6,980 nt of DNA from positions 1 through 6,980 of the forward strand of contig JACPFH010000643.1 in the NCBI GenBank assembly GCA_016183075.1, read 5' to 3'. This DNA is from Deltaproteobacteria bacterium. GTDB taxonomy: Bacteria > Desulfobacterota > Binatia > UBA9968. A program made the position numbers and the translations under genes. Shown here piece after piece: positions 1-5,560 of the stretch. A model generated the notes under the pieces. It was given only the letters and a program-made list of their open reading frames with translations, made no database searches and had not been told where the DNA came from. Position 1 is the first letter of the stretch. Every line of letters starts with the position of its first letter.

Positions 1-19
1 AGCAGCACAGAGCGACGGA

Positions 20-109
20 GGGGAGCGCGAGCGAGGCTGCGGACGTCCGATTACAGACGGTACAGATCAGGGCACGGACCCATCGGCCGCAGCCGAGAGC
101 GCGCTCCCC
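20..109. repeat. GC-rich imperfect inverted repeat
   Basis: Two 23-nt arms, 20-42 and 87-109, are reverse complements at 19 of 23 positions. The outer 10 nt (GGGGAGCGCG) and the inner 8 nt (GGCTGCGG) match exactly. A small hairpin, GCTCCC-CGA-GGGAGC at 103-117, overlaps the right arm. No coding region is convincing here. The structure could be a palindromic repeat element or the 3' region of a gene lying upstream of the window. There is no T-tract, so it is not called a terminator. Confidence 0.45.
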
Positions 110-191
110 GAGGGAGCGGAGTCGGTGAAGCGAAGGGAGCCTCGAAGCGCTCGGCGGGGAACCACACTTTTCGCACTAGAGCCACGGTTCC

Positions 192-220
192 TTGACAAGT
201 CGTTGGCAATCGGGTGTTAT
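192..220 (+). promoter_or_regulatory. Sigma70-type promoter for the membrane methyltransferase gene
   Basis: A perfect -35 hexamer TTGACA (192-197) is followed by a 17-nt spacer and TGTTAT (215-220), which matches TATAAT at 4 of 6 positions. Transcription would start near 227. This lies downstream of the first possible GTG start (214) and upstream of the GTG codons at 253 and 256, so the promoter also bears on the start choice. It is a sequence match only. Confidence 0.5.
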
Positions 221-252
221 TCGGGCAGTTTCGGTCTGACCGGACTGAGAGC

Positions 253-726
253 GTGGTGCTCTTCTTTAAGAACCTCGTGTTCACCGTAGTCGTTCCAGGG
301 ACCGTTGCGATCTACGTCCCTCTGCTGATCGTACGCGATCGACCGGCCGGCTCCGGGGTATCGTTGGTCGTCGCCGTAGGGCTCTTCTCACTCGGCGCAG
401 CCATTTATTTCTGGTGTGTATGGGATTTCGCCGCTTTCGGTCGCGGGACTCCCGCTCCGATCGACGCGCCGAAAAAGCTGGTAGTTCGCGGGCTGTACCG
501 GTTTACGCGAAATCCAATTTATGTCGGGATGCTCACGATCCTCCTGGGCTGGACAGTCCTGTTCAACGCCCTCGGGCTTTTGATCTACGCCCTCTGCGTG
601 GGTCTAGGTTTTCATCTCTTCGTGGTATTTTACGAGGAGCCTCATCTGCAGAAACTGTTCGGGAATTCATACGAGGAATATCGGGCGCGAGTGGGGCGCT
701 GGCTTCCTCGAATCGGCCGCCTGTGA
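253..726 (+). CDS. Isoprenylcysteine carboxyl methyltransferase (ICMT/PEMT)-family membrane protein
   Basis: A small integral membrane protein of about 157 residues. Three or four hydrophobic segments are visible: the N-terminal stretch LVFTVVVPGTVAIYVPLLI, one around residues 35-57, and a pair around 93-127. The family signature is clear: RFTRNPIYVG at about residues 83-92, then a C-terminal EEPHL...YEEYRARVGRWLPR block at 128-153. In ICMT/PEMT relatives these regions form the S-adenosylmethionine-binding half. Bacterial members are SAM-dependent methyltransferases, mostly of unknown substrate, so no substrate is claimed. The reading frame is open back to a GTG at 214. GTG 253 is preferred because the promoter's -10 box overlaps 214, a GAG/GAGAG stretch lies just upstream of 253, and the family usually begins close to the first hydrophobic segment. 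GTG 256 is equally possible. No close downstream gene suggests an operon partner. Confidence 0.8.
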   Translation: MVLFFKNLVFTVVVPGTVAIYVPLLIVRDRPAGSGVSLVVAVGLFSLGAAIYFWCVWDFAAFGRGTPAPIDAPKKLVVRGLYRFTRNPIYVGMLTILLGWTVLFNALGLLIYALCVGLGFHLFVVFYEEPHLQKLFGNSYEEYRARVGRWLPRIGRL

Positions 727-833
727 ATTCAAGGTCTGACTTCTATTTCTCGAATTTCTTGTGACATGGTTGGGTCATCGAACAGTGACCTCTTGCAATG
801 TCTCATAAGGTTGAATAGTGAACTGTCAGAAAG

Positions 834-972
834 ACTCAGAGGTTGTGAAAAAATAGCCGATCGCCCTTCGACAAGCTCAGGACGAACGGCTAAGTACCTG
901 AATTTTCATCTGCGCTATCCGTTCGTGCTGAGGCTCTCGAAGCATGAACAGATTTTTTCACAACCTCTCAGT
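834..972. repeat. Nested palindromic element with dispersed-repeat arms
   Basis: The outer arms 834-854 and 952-972 are reverse complements at 20 of 21 positions, including 17 perfect consecutive pairs (838-854 with 952-968). The inner arms 866-889 and 919-942 pair at 20 of 24 positions. The inner arms carry the motif CTTCGACAAGCTCAGGACGA and its divergent partner CCGTTCGTGCTGAGG, a dispersed palindromic repeat that I recognise from many environmental bacterial genomes. The outer arms are different sequence, so this looks like one repeat set inside another inverted repeat, or a MITE-like unit with terminal inverted repeats. It contains no transposase. Confidence 0.75.
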
Positions 973-999
973 GAAGGTGCCTGGCTTGAGTTATTGACT
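971..999 (+). repeat. 29-bp direct repeat, upstream copy
   Basis: This sequence reads GTGAAGGTGCCTGGCTTGAG and then TTATTGACT. It recurs at 1993-2021 with 3 differences in 29, all A/G transitions. Its first two bases overlap the right outer arm of the palindrome at 834-972. With its partner it brackets the segment holding the 105-aa gene and hicBA. Confidence 0.75.
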
Positions 1000-1139
1000 G
1001 ATCGTAAACTGAGGGTACTAGGGGTTCGACTTGTATACGCGAATCATAGGAAGAGGTGCAAGCGTCGCCGCACCGGCGGAAAACCATCTCAAATCTCAGA
1101 TTTCAGCTCTCAGAAGACAGCCGACAACCTATTTAGCGT

Positions 1140-1457
1140 ATGAGTGAGGGCCGTAAGAAAAGACAGGACTCGTTGAAGGCCGCGTATGGCACCCTCTACG
1201 TGGACGTGTCTCGGCTCCTGCGGGAAGCGGACCCCATTCGACTTATCGTGATTGGGGCTCCCGACGACGAATATGATCCAGAGGTCAGCACGATTTTACC
1301 AAGACTCCGCGAGGCAAAATCCTCCGACGACGTTCAGCGGATCGTGTATGAAGAGTTCGCCCATTGGTTGGGCGCTGAAATAGCGGGTCCGGCGACGGAC
1401 TATGCTGGTGTCTCTGGCGATATCTGGGCGGTATGGAATAAATTTCTTCTCAGGTAA
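1140..1457 (+). CDS. Uncharacterised 105-aa protein
   Basis: I do not recognise this protein with certainty. It is acidic and soluble, with no signal peptide or membrane segment. The central part reads EADPIRLIVIGAPDDEYDPE (about residues 29-48), followed by ILPRLREAKSSDDVQRIVYEEF (52-73). This D-P-I ... DEYDPE ... helix layout resembles small DUF1871-like proteins of unknown function, but that is a weak impression. The N-terminal dozen residues are very basic and may not be translated: ATG 1140 has no clear ribosome binding site, while TTG at 1173 has CAGGA just upstream. The gene lies 78 nt ahead of hicB, inside the segment bracketed by direct repeats. It could be a passenger or a functional partner of the toxin-antitoxin pair, but nothing in the sequence decides this. 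Confidence 0.65.
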   Translation: MSEGRKKRQDSLKAAYGTLYVDVSRLLREADPIRLIVIGAPDDEYDPEVSTILPRLREAKSSDDVQRIVYEEFAHWLGAEIAGPATDYAGVSGDIWAVWNKFLLR

Positions 1458-1535
1458 AGAATGACGTCGGGCCCGGAAATCTTGACGACCTTTAAAGAGT
1501 GGCCAATTGCTGGCTTTTTGTGATAAAAGAAAAAC

Positions 1536-1775
1536 ATGAAAGTCACGCGTAAATATTCTATCGTGGTAGTCAAAGAGAAAAAGGAATACTGGGCTTACAT
1601 ACCGGATATTCCAGGCATCTACGGCCGAGGAAAAACCGCGAAGAAGGCTAAGGAGGATATCCGGCAAGCCCTTTCTCTTTATATAGAAGACTGTCTTGCA
1701 GACGGGGATAAAGTCCCGGTATCCTCTGCAAAGGTCGTTGGAATAGGCACCCTCTCCGTTGCCGTAGGTCAATAA
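1536..1775 (+). CDS. HicB-family antitoxin, compact form
   Basis: The 79-residue product has the HicB/UPF0150 core, a partial RNase H-like fold. An N-terminal strand (KYSIVVVKEKKEYWAYIPDI, about 6-25) leads to the hallmark P-D-I-P-G-I-Y-G at 23-30. GKTAKKAKEDIRQALSLYIE then forms the conserved helix. In known HicAB systems HicB binds HicA and blocks its RNase activity. Many HicB proteins also carry a C-terminal ribbon-helix-helix or helix-turn-helix domain that represses the operon. None is visible here, because the protein stops about 30 residues after the helix. The stop codon directly abuts the hicA start, so the two are surely co-transcribed. The antitoxin comes first, the reverse of E. 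coli hicAB. The ribosome binding site is poor (an A-rich AAAAGAAA). GC content in the gene is about 48%, lower than in the flanking housekeeping genes. Confidence 0.9.
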   Translation: MKVTRKYSIVVVKEKKEYWAYIPDIPGIYGRGKTAKKAKEDIRQALSLYIEDCLADGDKVPVSSAKVVGIGTLSVAVGQ

Positions 1776-1982
1776 ATGCCTACCGCAAGAGAAGTCGTTC
1801 GATTTCTCAAACGCAAAGGCTTTATCGAGAAAAGACAAAAAGGCTCTCACATCTTGCTTCAGCATCCGCAAACCGGATACCGGACCTCCGTTCCGATGCA
1901 TCCCGGTGACCTGCCGACCGGCCTTTTCCTAAAGATTCTCAAGGACGCTGGACTCACGCTCGAGGAATTCAGACAAGAATAA
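1776..1982 (+). CDS. HicA-family mRNA interferase toxin
   Basis: This 68-residue protein has the whole HicA fold, a small double-stranded-RNA-binding-like domain. Helix 1 (AREVVRFLKRKGF, 4-16) is followed by the strand motif KRQKGSHILLQHP (19-31), which contains the conserved G-S-H. His25 is the expected catalytic residue. VPMHPGDLPTGLFLKILKDA (39-58) is the conserved proline-rich turn and C-terminal helix. HicA toxins cleave mRNA and stop growth until neutralised by HicB. All hallmark residues are present and nothing is truncated, so the toxin looks active. Its ATG follows the hicB stop with no intervening base and no strong ribosome binding site, which suggests translational coupling to hicB. 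The second direct-repeat copy begins 11 nt after the gene ends. Confidence 0.92.
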   Translation: MPTAREVVRFLKRKGFIEKRQKGSHILLQHPQTGYRTSVPMHPGDLPTGLFLKILKDAGLTLEEFRQE

Positions 1983-1992
1983 GGGACCTATG

Positions 1993-2021
1993 GTGAGGGT
2001 ACCTGGCTTAAGTTATTGACT
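1993..2021 (+). repeat. 29-bp direct repeat, downstream copy
   Basis: This copy matches 971-999 at 26 of 29 positions: GTGAGGGTACCTGGCTTAAG and then TTATTGACT. A looser match may extend upstream, with ACCT shortly before each copy. It ends 9 nt before the AGGAGG of the secreted lectin-like gene, so it forms most of that gene's short 5' spacer. The distance between the two copies is 1022 bp. Confidence 0.75.
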
Positions 2022-2041
2022 ACAGACGGAAGGAGGATCTT

Positions 2042-2722
2042 ATGAAGCTTTGCATCTCTCTTCTCGCTATTGTGGCGGTGCTGGTTCTCGCCAGCGGCCA
2101 TAGGGACAATATCGTCGGCGCTGCCAGCGCTCCGAGCGCCCCTACCATGGGCTTCTTTGTCACCAGCACTAAGAATAAGACCGGCAACCTCGGCGGCCTG
2201 GCCGGCGCGGACCGCCTTTGCCGGAACCTGGCGGCCGCCGTGGGGTTCGGAGACAAGACGTGGAGAGCCTACTTGAGCGCGGAGCGCGATCCCGACAATA
2301 ACAATAATCCGACGGATGCTCGCAGCCGGATCGGCAACGGCCCCTGGTTCAACGCCCACGGCCTCATGGTCGGGAAGGATCTCGCCGACCTTCACGCGCG
2401 TAGAGGGAACCCGATCCTGTTTGTCGATGAGCGCGGCCAAGCCGTTCCGGGCAATTGGCCCGGGTCACCCAAGCCGACCGAGCACGACATCCTGACCGGC
2501 TCGACGCCCGAAGGGACGGTCATGGCCGGAAAGACCTGCAATAGCTGGACGTCGGAAGCCTCCGACGTGCAGGCGCGGATCGGTCATGCGGACGGAATCG
2601 GGCTCGGCGGCAATACGTCGGGAAGCTCCGGTTCGTGGAACTCATCGCATGACAATCAAAGCTGCTCCGACACCACTCCGCGTGGAGGGGCAGGACGAAT
2701 CTACTGCTTCGCGGCGAAATAA
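2042..2722 (+). CDS. Secreted endostatin/C-type-lectin-like domain protein
   Basis: The 226-residue product begins with a hydrophobic export signal (KLCISLLAIVAVLVLASG), with probable cleavage after the GAASA at 26-30. There is no lipobox. The mature part matches the small C-type-lectin/endostatin-like family (DUF1554-like). It opens with FFVTS at 38-42, then GNLGGLAGADRLC at 48-60, WRAYLS at 74-79, GNGPWFNAHG at 98-107, CNSWTS at 166-171 and a C-terminal RIYCF at 219-223. Exactly four cysteines remain after cleavage (60, 166, 208, 222). This is the usual set for two disulfides, probably 60-222 and 166-208. Function is unknown; binding of a ligand at the cell surface or outside is an inference from the fold. 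AGGAGG at 2031-2036, 5 nt before the ATG, is a strong ribosome binding site. An Asn-rich turn (DNNNN, 85-89) is probably a surface loop. Confidence 0.8.
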   Translation: MKLCISLLAIVAVLVLASGHRDNIVGAASAPSAPTMGFFVTSTKNKTGNLGGLAGADRLCRNLAAAVGFGDKTWRAYLSAERDPDNNNNPTDARSRIGNGPWFNAHGLMVGKDLADLHARRGNPILFVDERGQAVPGNWPGSPKPTEHDILTGSTPEGTVMAGKTCNSWTSEASDVQARIGHADGIGLGGNTSGSSGSWNSSHDNQSCSDTTPRGGAGRIYCFAAK

Positions 2723-2826
2723 AAGCGGGTGATGGAGGCGCAACCTCCTAGAGAAGCTCCGCGGCGTCACCGAATCCTCCTCCCAGCAATAAACAAAGTC
2801 CCAAGCAGTCGACGACGCCTCTTCAA

Positions 2827-2880
2827 ATCTCGGTATGAGATCCGAGATCTGTAATTTGTCATTCCGAGCGAAGCGAGGAC
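2827..2880. repeat. Dispersed repeat with hairpin ahead of the MscS-type gene
   Basis: ATTCCGAGCGAAGCGAGG (2861-2878) is a motif I recognise as a dispersed intergenic repeat in many bacteria, usually preceded by GTC as it is here. Just upstream is a hairpin: ATCTCGG (2827-2833) with CCGAGAT (2842-2848), an 8-nt loop. The spacer 2723-2826 holds only weak stems (GGAGG-CGCAA-CCTCC at 2734-2748, inside GGTGA 2728-2732 with TCACC 2767-2771). None has a T-tract, so no terminator is called. Confidence 0.5.
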
Positions 2881-2884
2881 GGGG

Positions 2885-2912
2885 TTGAGTCGTCGGCGGG
2901 TTAACTTATAAG
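2885..2912 (+). promoter_or_regulatory. Candidate promoter for the MscS-type gene
   Basis: TTGAGT (2885-2890) and TATAAG (2907-2912) are separated by 16 nt and match the sigma70 consensus at 4 and 5 of 6 positions. The start point would be near 2919, giving a leader of about 40 nt with the ribosome binding site inside it. The -35 lies only 4 nt after the dispersed repeat. This is a moderate match only. Confidence 0.35.
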
Positions 2913-2959
2913 ATTCTTTCATGGCATCGCACATCAAAGAGTACAAGGAGGAATGAACC

Positions 2960-3910
2960 ATGTTCGGCTTTTCGCTCGACAAGGTACTGCCTGTCCTTTC
3001 GAAGACCGCGGTGGATTTTGCCCACTCGCTGTTTGGGATCGCATTGATCTGTGTTGCGGGCTACATCGGCGTGCGCTTTCTGCGCCTCGCTCTCGAGCGA
3101 CTCGAGCTATTCCTCATCCGGCACGGCGAGGCCAGCGAGCAAGTTGCCGGATCGACCAGGAAGAGGGTCAGTACCCTGACCAGCGTCCTCAGAACGATCG
3201 GAGTGGGCCTGATCTGGTCCGTCGTTGTTGTCGTGGCCCTGGCCCAGCTCGGGATCAACATCGCTCCCGTGCTCGCCGGCGCAGGCATCCTCGGACTTGC
3301 CGTCGGCTTCGGTGCGCAAAACCTCGTGCGGGATGTCATCGGCGGCTTCTTTCTCATACTGGAAAATCAAATCCGGGTCGGCGATGTGGCGATCATTAAC
3401 GGGACCGGCGGTCTCGTCGAAGCGATCACCTTTCGAACCGTAGTGCTTCGGGACCTCTCGGCCGCCGTGCACGTTTTCCCCAACGGAGCCATCCAGACAC
3501 TGTCGAATCTGACCAAGGGTTGGTCGGCTTACGTCCTGGATGTCGGCGTAGCATATAAGGAAGACACGGATCAGGTCACCGAGGTGATGCGGCGAGTTGA
3601 CCAAGAGCTGAGACAGGATCCCGAATTCGGTGCTCGCATCTTAGAGCCGATCGAGATCTTCGGCGTCGATGCCTTTGCGGATTCGGCGGTCGTCATCAAG
3701 GCGCGCATCAAGACGCAGCCCATCAAGCAGTGGAATGTTGGCCGGGAGTACCGCAGAAGACTCAAGAAGGCCTTCGACGCCGCGGGGATTGAACTTCCGT
3801 TCCCGCACCGAACCCTGTGCATGGGCGAGGCAAGCCGTCCCTTCGATGTGCTGCTTAAGGATGCGGCAAGCGCATCCAGCACTCCGGAAGGAGCCAGGCC
3901 CGCGGACTAA
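2960..3910 (+). CDS. MscS-family small-conductance mechanosensitive channel
   Basis: The 316-residue product follows the MscS plan. Two hydrophobic helices (about 21-45 and 78-97) are followed by the pore helix and linker GINIAPVLAGAGILGLAVGF...AQNLVRDVIGGF (98-130), rich in Gly/Ala as in MscS TM3. The cytoplasmic beta domain starts at ENQIRVGD (135-142) and includes VFPNGAIQTLSN (172-183), a family hallmark. The alpha/beta C-terminal domain ends with the conserved GIELPFPHRTL (276-286), then a variable tail. Such heptameric inner-membrane channels open under membrane tension and release solutes on osmotic downshock. With three predicted membrane helices it is the simple type, without extra N-terminal helices. 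AAGGAGG at 2945-2951 lies 8 nt before ATG 2960. An ATG at 2953 is out of this frame and too close to the ribosome binding site. No ligand-binding domain is attached. Confidence 0.93.
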   Translation: MFGFSLDKVLPVLSKTAVDFAHSLFGIALICVAGYIGVRFLRLALERLELFLIRHGEASEQVAGSTRKRVSTLTSVLRTIGVGLIWSVVVVVALAQLGINIAPVLAGAGILGLAVGFGAQNLVRDVIGGFFLILENQIRVGDVAIINGTGGLVEAITFRTVVLRDLSAAVHVFPNGAIQTLSNLTKGWSAYVLDVGVAYKEDTDQVTEVMRRVDQELRQDPEFGARILEPIEIFGVDAFADSAVVIKARIKTQPIKQWNVGREYRRRLKKAFDAAGIELPFPHRTLCMGEASRPFDVLLKDAASASSTPEGARPAD

Positions 3911-3986
3911 TAGTCGGTTAGGGTCTTCACGGGGCTCATGGTCTTACAGGGGCCTGCTTGTGCCTTGCAGAGGTGGAAAATAGTAT

Positions 3987-3990
3987 AGGG
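3987..3990 (+). promoter_or_regulatory. Ribosome binding site fixing the DUF423 start
   Basis: AGGG lies 6 nt before ATG 3997, and AGG (3993-3995) is closer still. The reading frame is open back to a TTG at 3958, but that codon has no ribosome binding site. The 13 extra residues (CLAEVENSIGTG and so on) are also polar, unlike the family's hydrophobic N-terminus. Confidence 0.45.
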
Positions 3991-3996
3991 ACAGGT

Positions 3997-4368
3997 ATGG
4001 AACGGCTGTTTTTCGTTTTGGGCTCGCTTTCGGCTTTTCTGTCCGTCGCGTTGGGCGCGTTTGCCGCTCACGCACTCAAATCCCGGCTCGCTCCCGAAAT
4101 GCTGCAGATTTTCGAGGTCGGGGTGCGCTACCAGATGTACCACGCGCTCGCGCTCCTGGCCGTCGGTTGGGCCGCGAGCCGCTGGCCGGGCGCAAGCGTT
4201 AGCGCGGCCGGATGGCTCTTCGTGGCGGGAACGCTTATCTTTTCGGGCAGCCTCTATCTGCTGAGCTGGACCGGAGCGCGCTGGCTCGGCGCGATCACGC
4301 CGATCGGCGGCCTCGCCTTTCTGCTTGGCTGGCTGGCTCTCGCGTGGGGGGCTTGGAATGCAAACTGA
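3997..4368 (+). CDS. DUF423 family inner-membrane protein
   Basis: The 123-residue protein is made almost entirely of four hydrophobic helices. It starts with the DUF423 signature: MERLFFVLGSLSAFLSVALG then AFAAHALKSRL, with the conserved G-A-F-A-A-H-A-L at residues 20-27. This is followed by FEVGVRYQMYHALALLAVG (39-57), with the conserved R-Y-Q-M-Y-H-A-L motif. A later segment, GTLIFSGSLYLLSWTGARWLGAITPIGG, is also typical. The length fits the usual 120-130 residues. The family (E. coli YgdD is a member) is widespread and has no established function. The gene lies 86 nt after the channel gene and about 70 nt before ald, so it may be a separate unit or read through from upstream. The start is ATG 3997 rather than the upstream TTG at 3958. 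Confidence 0.9.
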   Translation: MERLFFVLGSLSAFLSVALGAFAAHALKSRLAPEMLQIFEVGVRYQMYHALALLAVGWAASRWPGASVSAAGWLFVAGTLIFSGSLYLLSWTGARWLGAITPIGGLAFLLGWLALAWGAWNAN

Positions 4369-4380
4369 GCTTCGCCTTTG

Positions 4381-4410
4381 CTTACAACCGTTTCACTGTT
4401 ATGTTAAAAT
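4381..4410 (+). promoter_or_regulatory. Candidate extended -10 promoter for ald
   Basis: TAAAAT (4405-4410) matches TATAAT at 5 of 6 positions and is preceded by TG one base away (TGT-TAAAAT), an extended -10. CTTACA at 4381-4386, 18 nt upstream, matches the -35 consensus at 4 of 6. Transcription would start near 4417, giving a leader of about 25 nt before the ald ATG. The region is notably more AT-rich than its surroundings. Confidence 0.45.
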
Positions 4411-4441
4411 TTCAGAGCCCTAAGATTCGTTTTACAAGCCA

Positions 4442-5560
4442 ATGATTGTCGGCGTTCCAAAAGAGACAAAAGAGGAAGAGAATCGCGTTGCCATCACCCC
4501 GGCAGGGGTCTCCGCCTTCACCGGTCACGGCCACAAGGTGCTCGTAGAGAAAGGCGCAGGTCTGGGGAGCGGTTTTATCGATCGCTCCTACGAAGGGGCG
4601 GGCGCAACCGTGCTCGACTCCGCAGCCGAAGTCTGGCAGCAGGCAACACTGGTGATGAAGGTCAAAGAGCCGCAGCCGGCGGAATTCCAATTCCTGCGTC
4701 GGGACCTTGTCCTGTTCACGTACCTTCATCTGGCGGCATGCGAAGAGGTCGCTCGAATCCTGCAAAAGAAAAACGTTACCGCTGTAGCTTACGAAACCAT
4801 TCAGTTGGAGGACGGCTCTCTGCCTCTGCTGACACCGATGAGCGAGGTGGCCGGGCGCCTCTCCCTCCAGGTCGGCGCGTGGTGCCTGCAGGCGGAAAAC
4901 GGCGGCAGGGGAATTCTCCTCGGCGGCGCCTCGGGTGTGCGTCCCGGAAAAGTCGCTATCTTGGGCGCCGGCACCTCGGGCTCGATCGCCTGCCAGGTGG
5001 CGGCGGGCATGGGAGCCTACGTGAGCATTCTCGATATCAATCCCTCAAAACTTCGATATCTCCACGATATCATGGGCGGCCACGTGACCACGCTAATGTC
5101 CAACAGGGCGAATATCGAGGAGGAGGTCGTCGATGCGGACTTGGTGATCGGTGCGGTCTTGATTCCGGGCGCCAAAGCTCCGAGGCTAATCTCCCGAAAC
5201 ATCGTCAAGCGCATGAAGCCGGGGGCTGCCATCGTGGACATCTCCATCGATCAGGGCGGCTGCGCCGAGACCTCCCGGCCCACGACCCATTTCCAGCCCA
5301 TTTATGTCGAGGAAGAAGTCGTTCATTACTGCGTGACGAACATGCCCGCAATCGTCCCGAATACCTCCACCTATGCCCTCACCAACGCGACCTTGTCCTA
5401 CGGCCTGGAAATCGCCGACAAGGGAATTCCGACGGCGTTCCGCGAGAATAGCGCGCTCGCGCGCGGTCTCAATACGCACGAGGGACACATCATGCACGAG
5501 GGAGTGGCGAATGCCTTCGGGGTGAAGGTCACACCCGTGGCGGAGGTTTTAGGAAAATGA
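4442..5560 (+). CDS. ald: Alanine dehydrogenase
   Basis: This enzyme catalyses the reversible NAD-dependent oxidative deamination of L-alanine to pyruvate and ammonia. It is a cytoplasmic, usually hexameric enzyme. The 372 residues match the family length. It opens with MIVGVPKETKEEENRVAITP, and the key residues known from the Mycobacterium tuberculosis enzyme fall at the expected places: Arg15, Lys75 (in VKEP) and His96 (in YLHLA) for pyruvate binding and catalysis, and Asp270 in IDQGG. The Rossmann motif GAGTSG is at 175-180 and Asp198 ends the second strand. THEG at 345-348 and the NMPAIVPNTSTYALTNAT region are also conserved. No clear ribosome binding site precedes the ATG. The gene overlaps the next one by ATGA, so the two are probably translated together. 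Confidence 0.97.
   Translation: MIVGVPKETKEEENRVAITPAGVSAFTGHGHKVLVEKGAGLGSGFIDRSYEGAGATVLDSAAEVWQQATLVMKVKEPQPAEFQFLRRDLVLFTYLHLAACEEVARILQKKNVTAVAYETIQLEDGSLPLLTPMSEVAGRLSLQVGAWCLQAENGGRGILLGGASGVRPGKVAILGAGTSGSIACQVAAGMGAYVSILDINPSKLRYLHDIMGGHVTTLMSNRANIEEEVVDADLVIGAVLIPGAKAPRLISRNIVKRMKPGAAIVDISIDQGGCAETSRPTTHFQPIYVEEEVVHYCVTNMPAIVPNTSTYALTNATLSYGLEIADKGIPTAFRENSALARGLNTHEGHIMHEGVANAFGVKVTPVAEVLGK

Larger units (their letters stand above)
727..1139. other. Gene-free stretch with repeats
   Basis: No credible gene lies in these 413 bases. Positions 727-833 are relatively AT-rich and show no recognisable element. Positions 834-972 are a nested palindrome and 971-999 is one copy of a direct repeat; both are listed separately. 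Positions 1000-1139 contain a small potential stem (GGTGC at 1055-1059 with GCACC at 1070-1074) and an AT-rich tail before the next gene. I found no clear promoter and no tRNA. Confidence 0.6.

Noticed and set aside
51..284. Open frame of 77 codons on the - strand
   Set aside because: It is made of the GC-rich inverted repeat and the methyltransferase promoter region, with composition-driven Arg/Pro residues.
766..1143. Open frame of 125 codons on the + strand
   Set aside because: It runs through the nested palindrome, and its translation contains the repeat-derived strings RPSTSSGRT and YPFVLRLSKHE, which I recognise as common false genes. It has no ribosome binding site and no domain.
1482..1510. 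TTGACG as -35 of a hicB promoter
   Set aside because: No acceptable -10 hexamer occurs 16-18 nt downstream.
1502..1519. Possible terminator GCCA-ATTGC-TGGC followed by TTTTT
   Set aside because: The stem has only 4 pairs, and it lies 16 nt before the hicB ATG, so it would cut off any hicB promoter located upstream.
1296..1901. Open frame of 201 codons on the - strand
   Set aside because: It is antisense to the 105-aa gene, hicB and most of hicA, and shows no recognisable domain.
3895..3956. Inverted repeat CAGGCCC / GGGCCTG after the MscS-type gene
   Set aside because: The arms are only 7 nt and lie 48 nt apart, the left arm is inside the coding region, and no T-tract follows.
3958..3986. 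TTGTGC and TAGTAT as a promoter for the DUF423 gene
   Set aside because: The match is weak, and the transcript would start within a few bases of ATG 3997 and lose the ribosome binding site.
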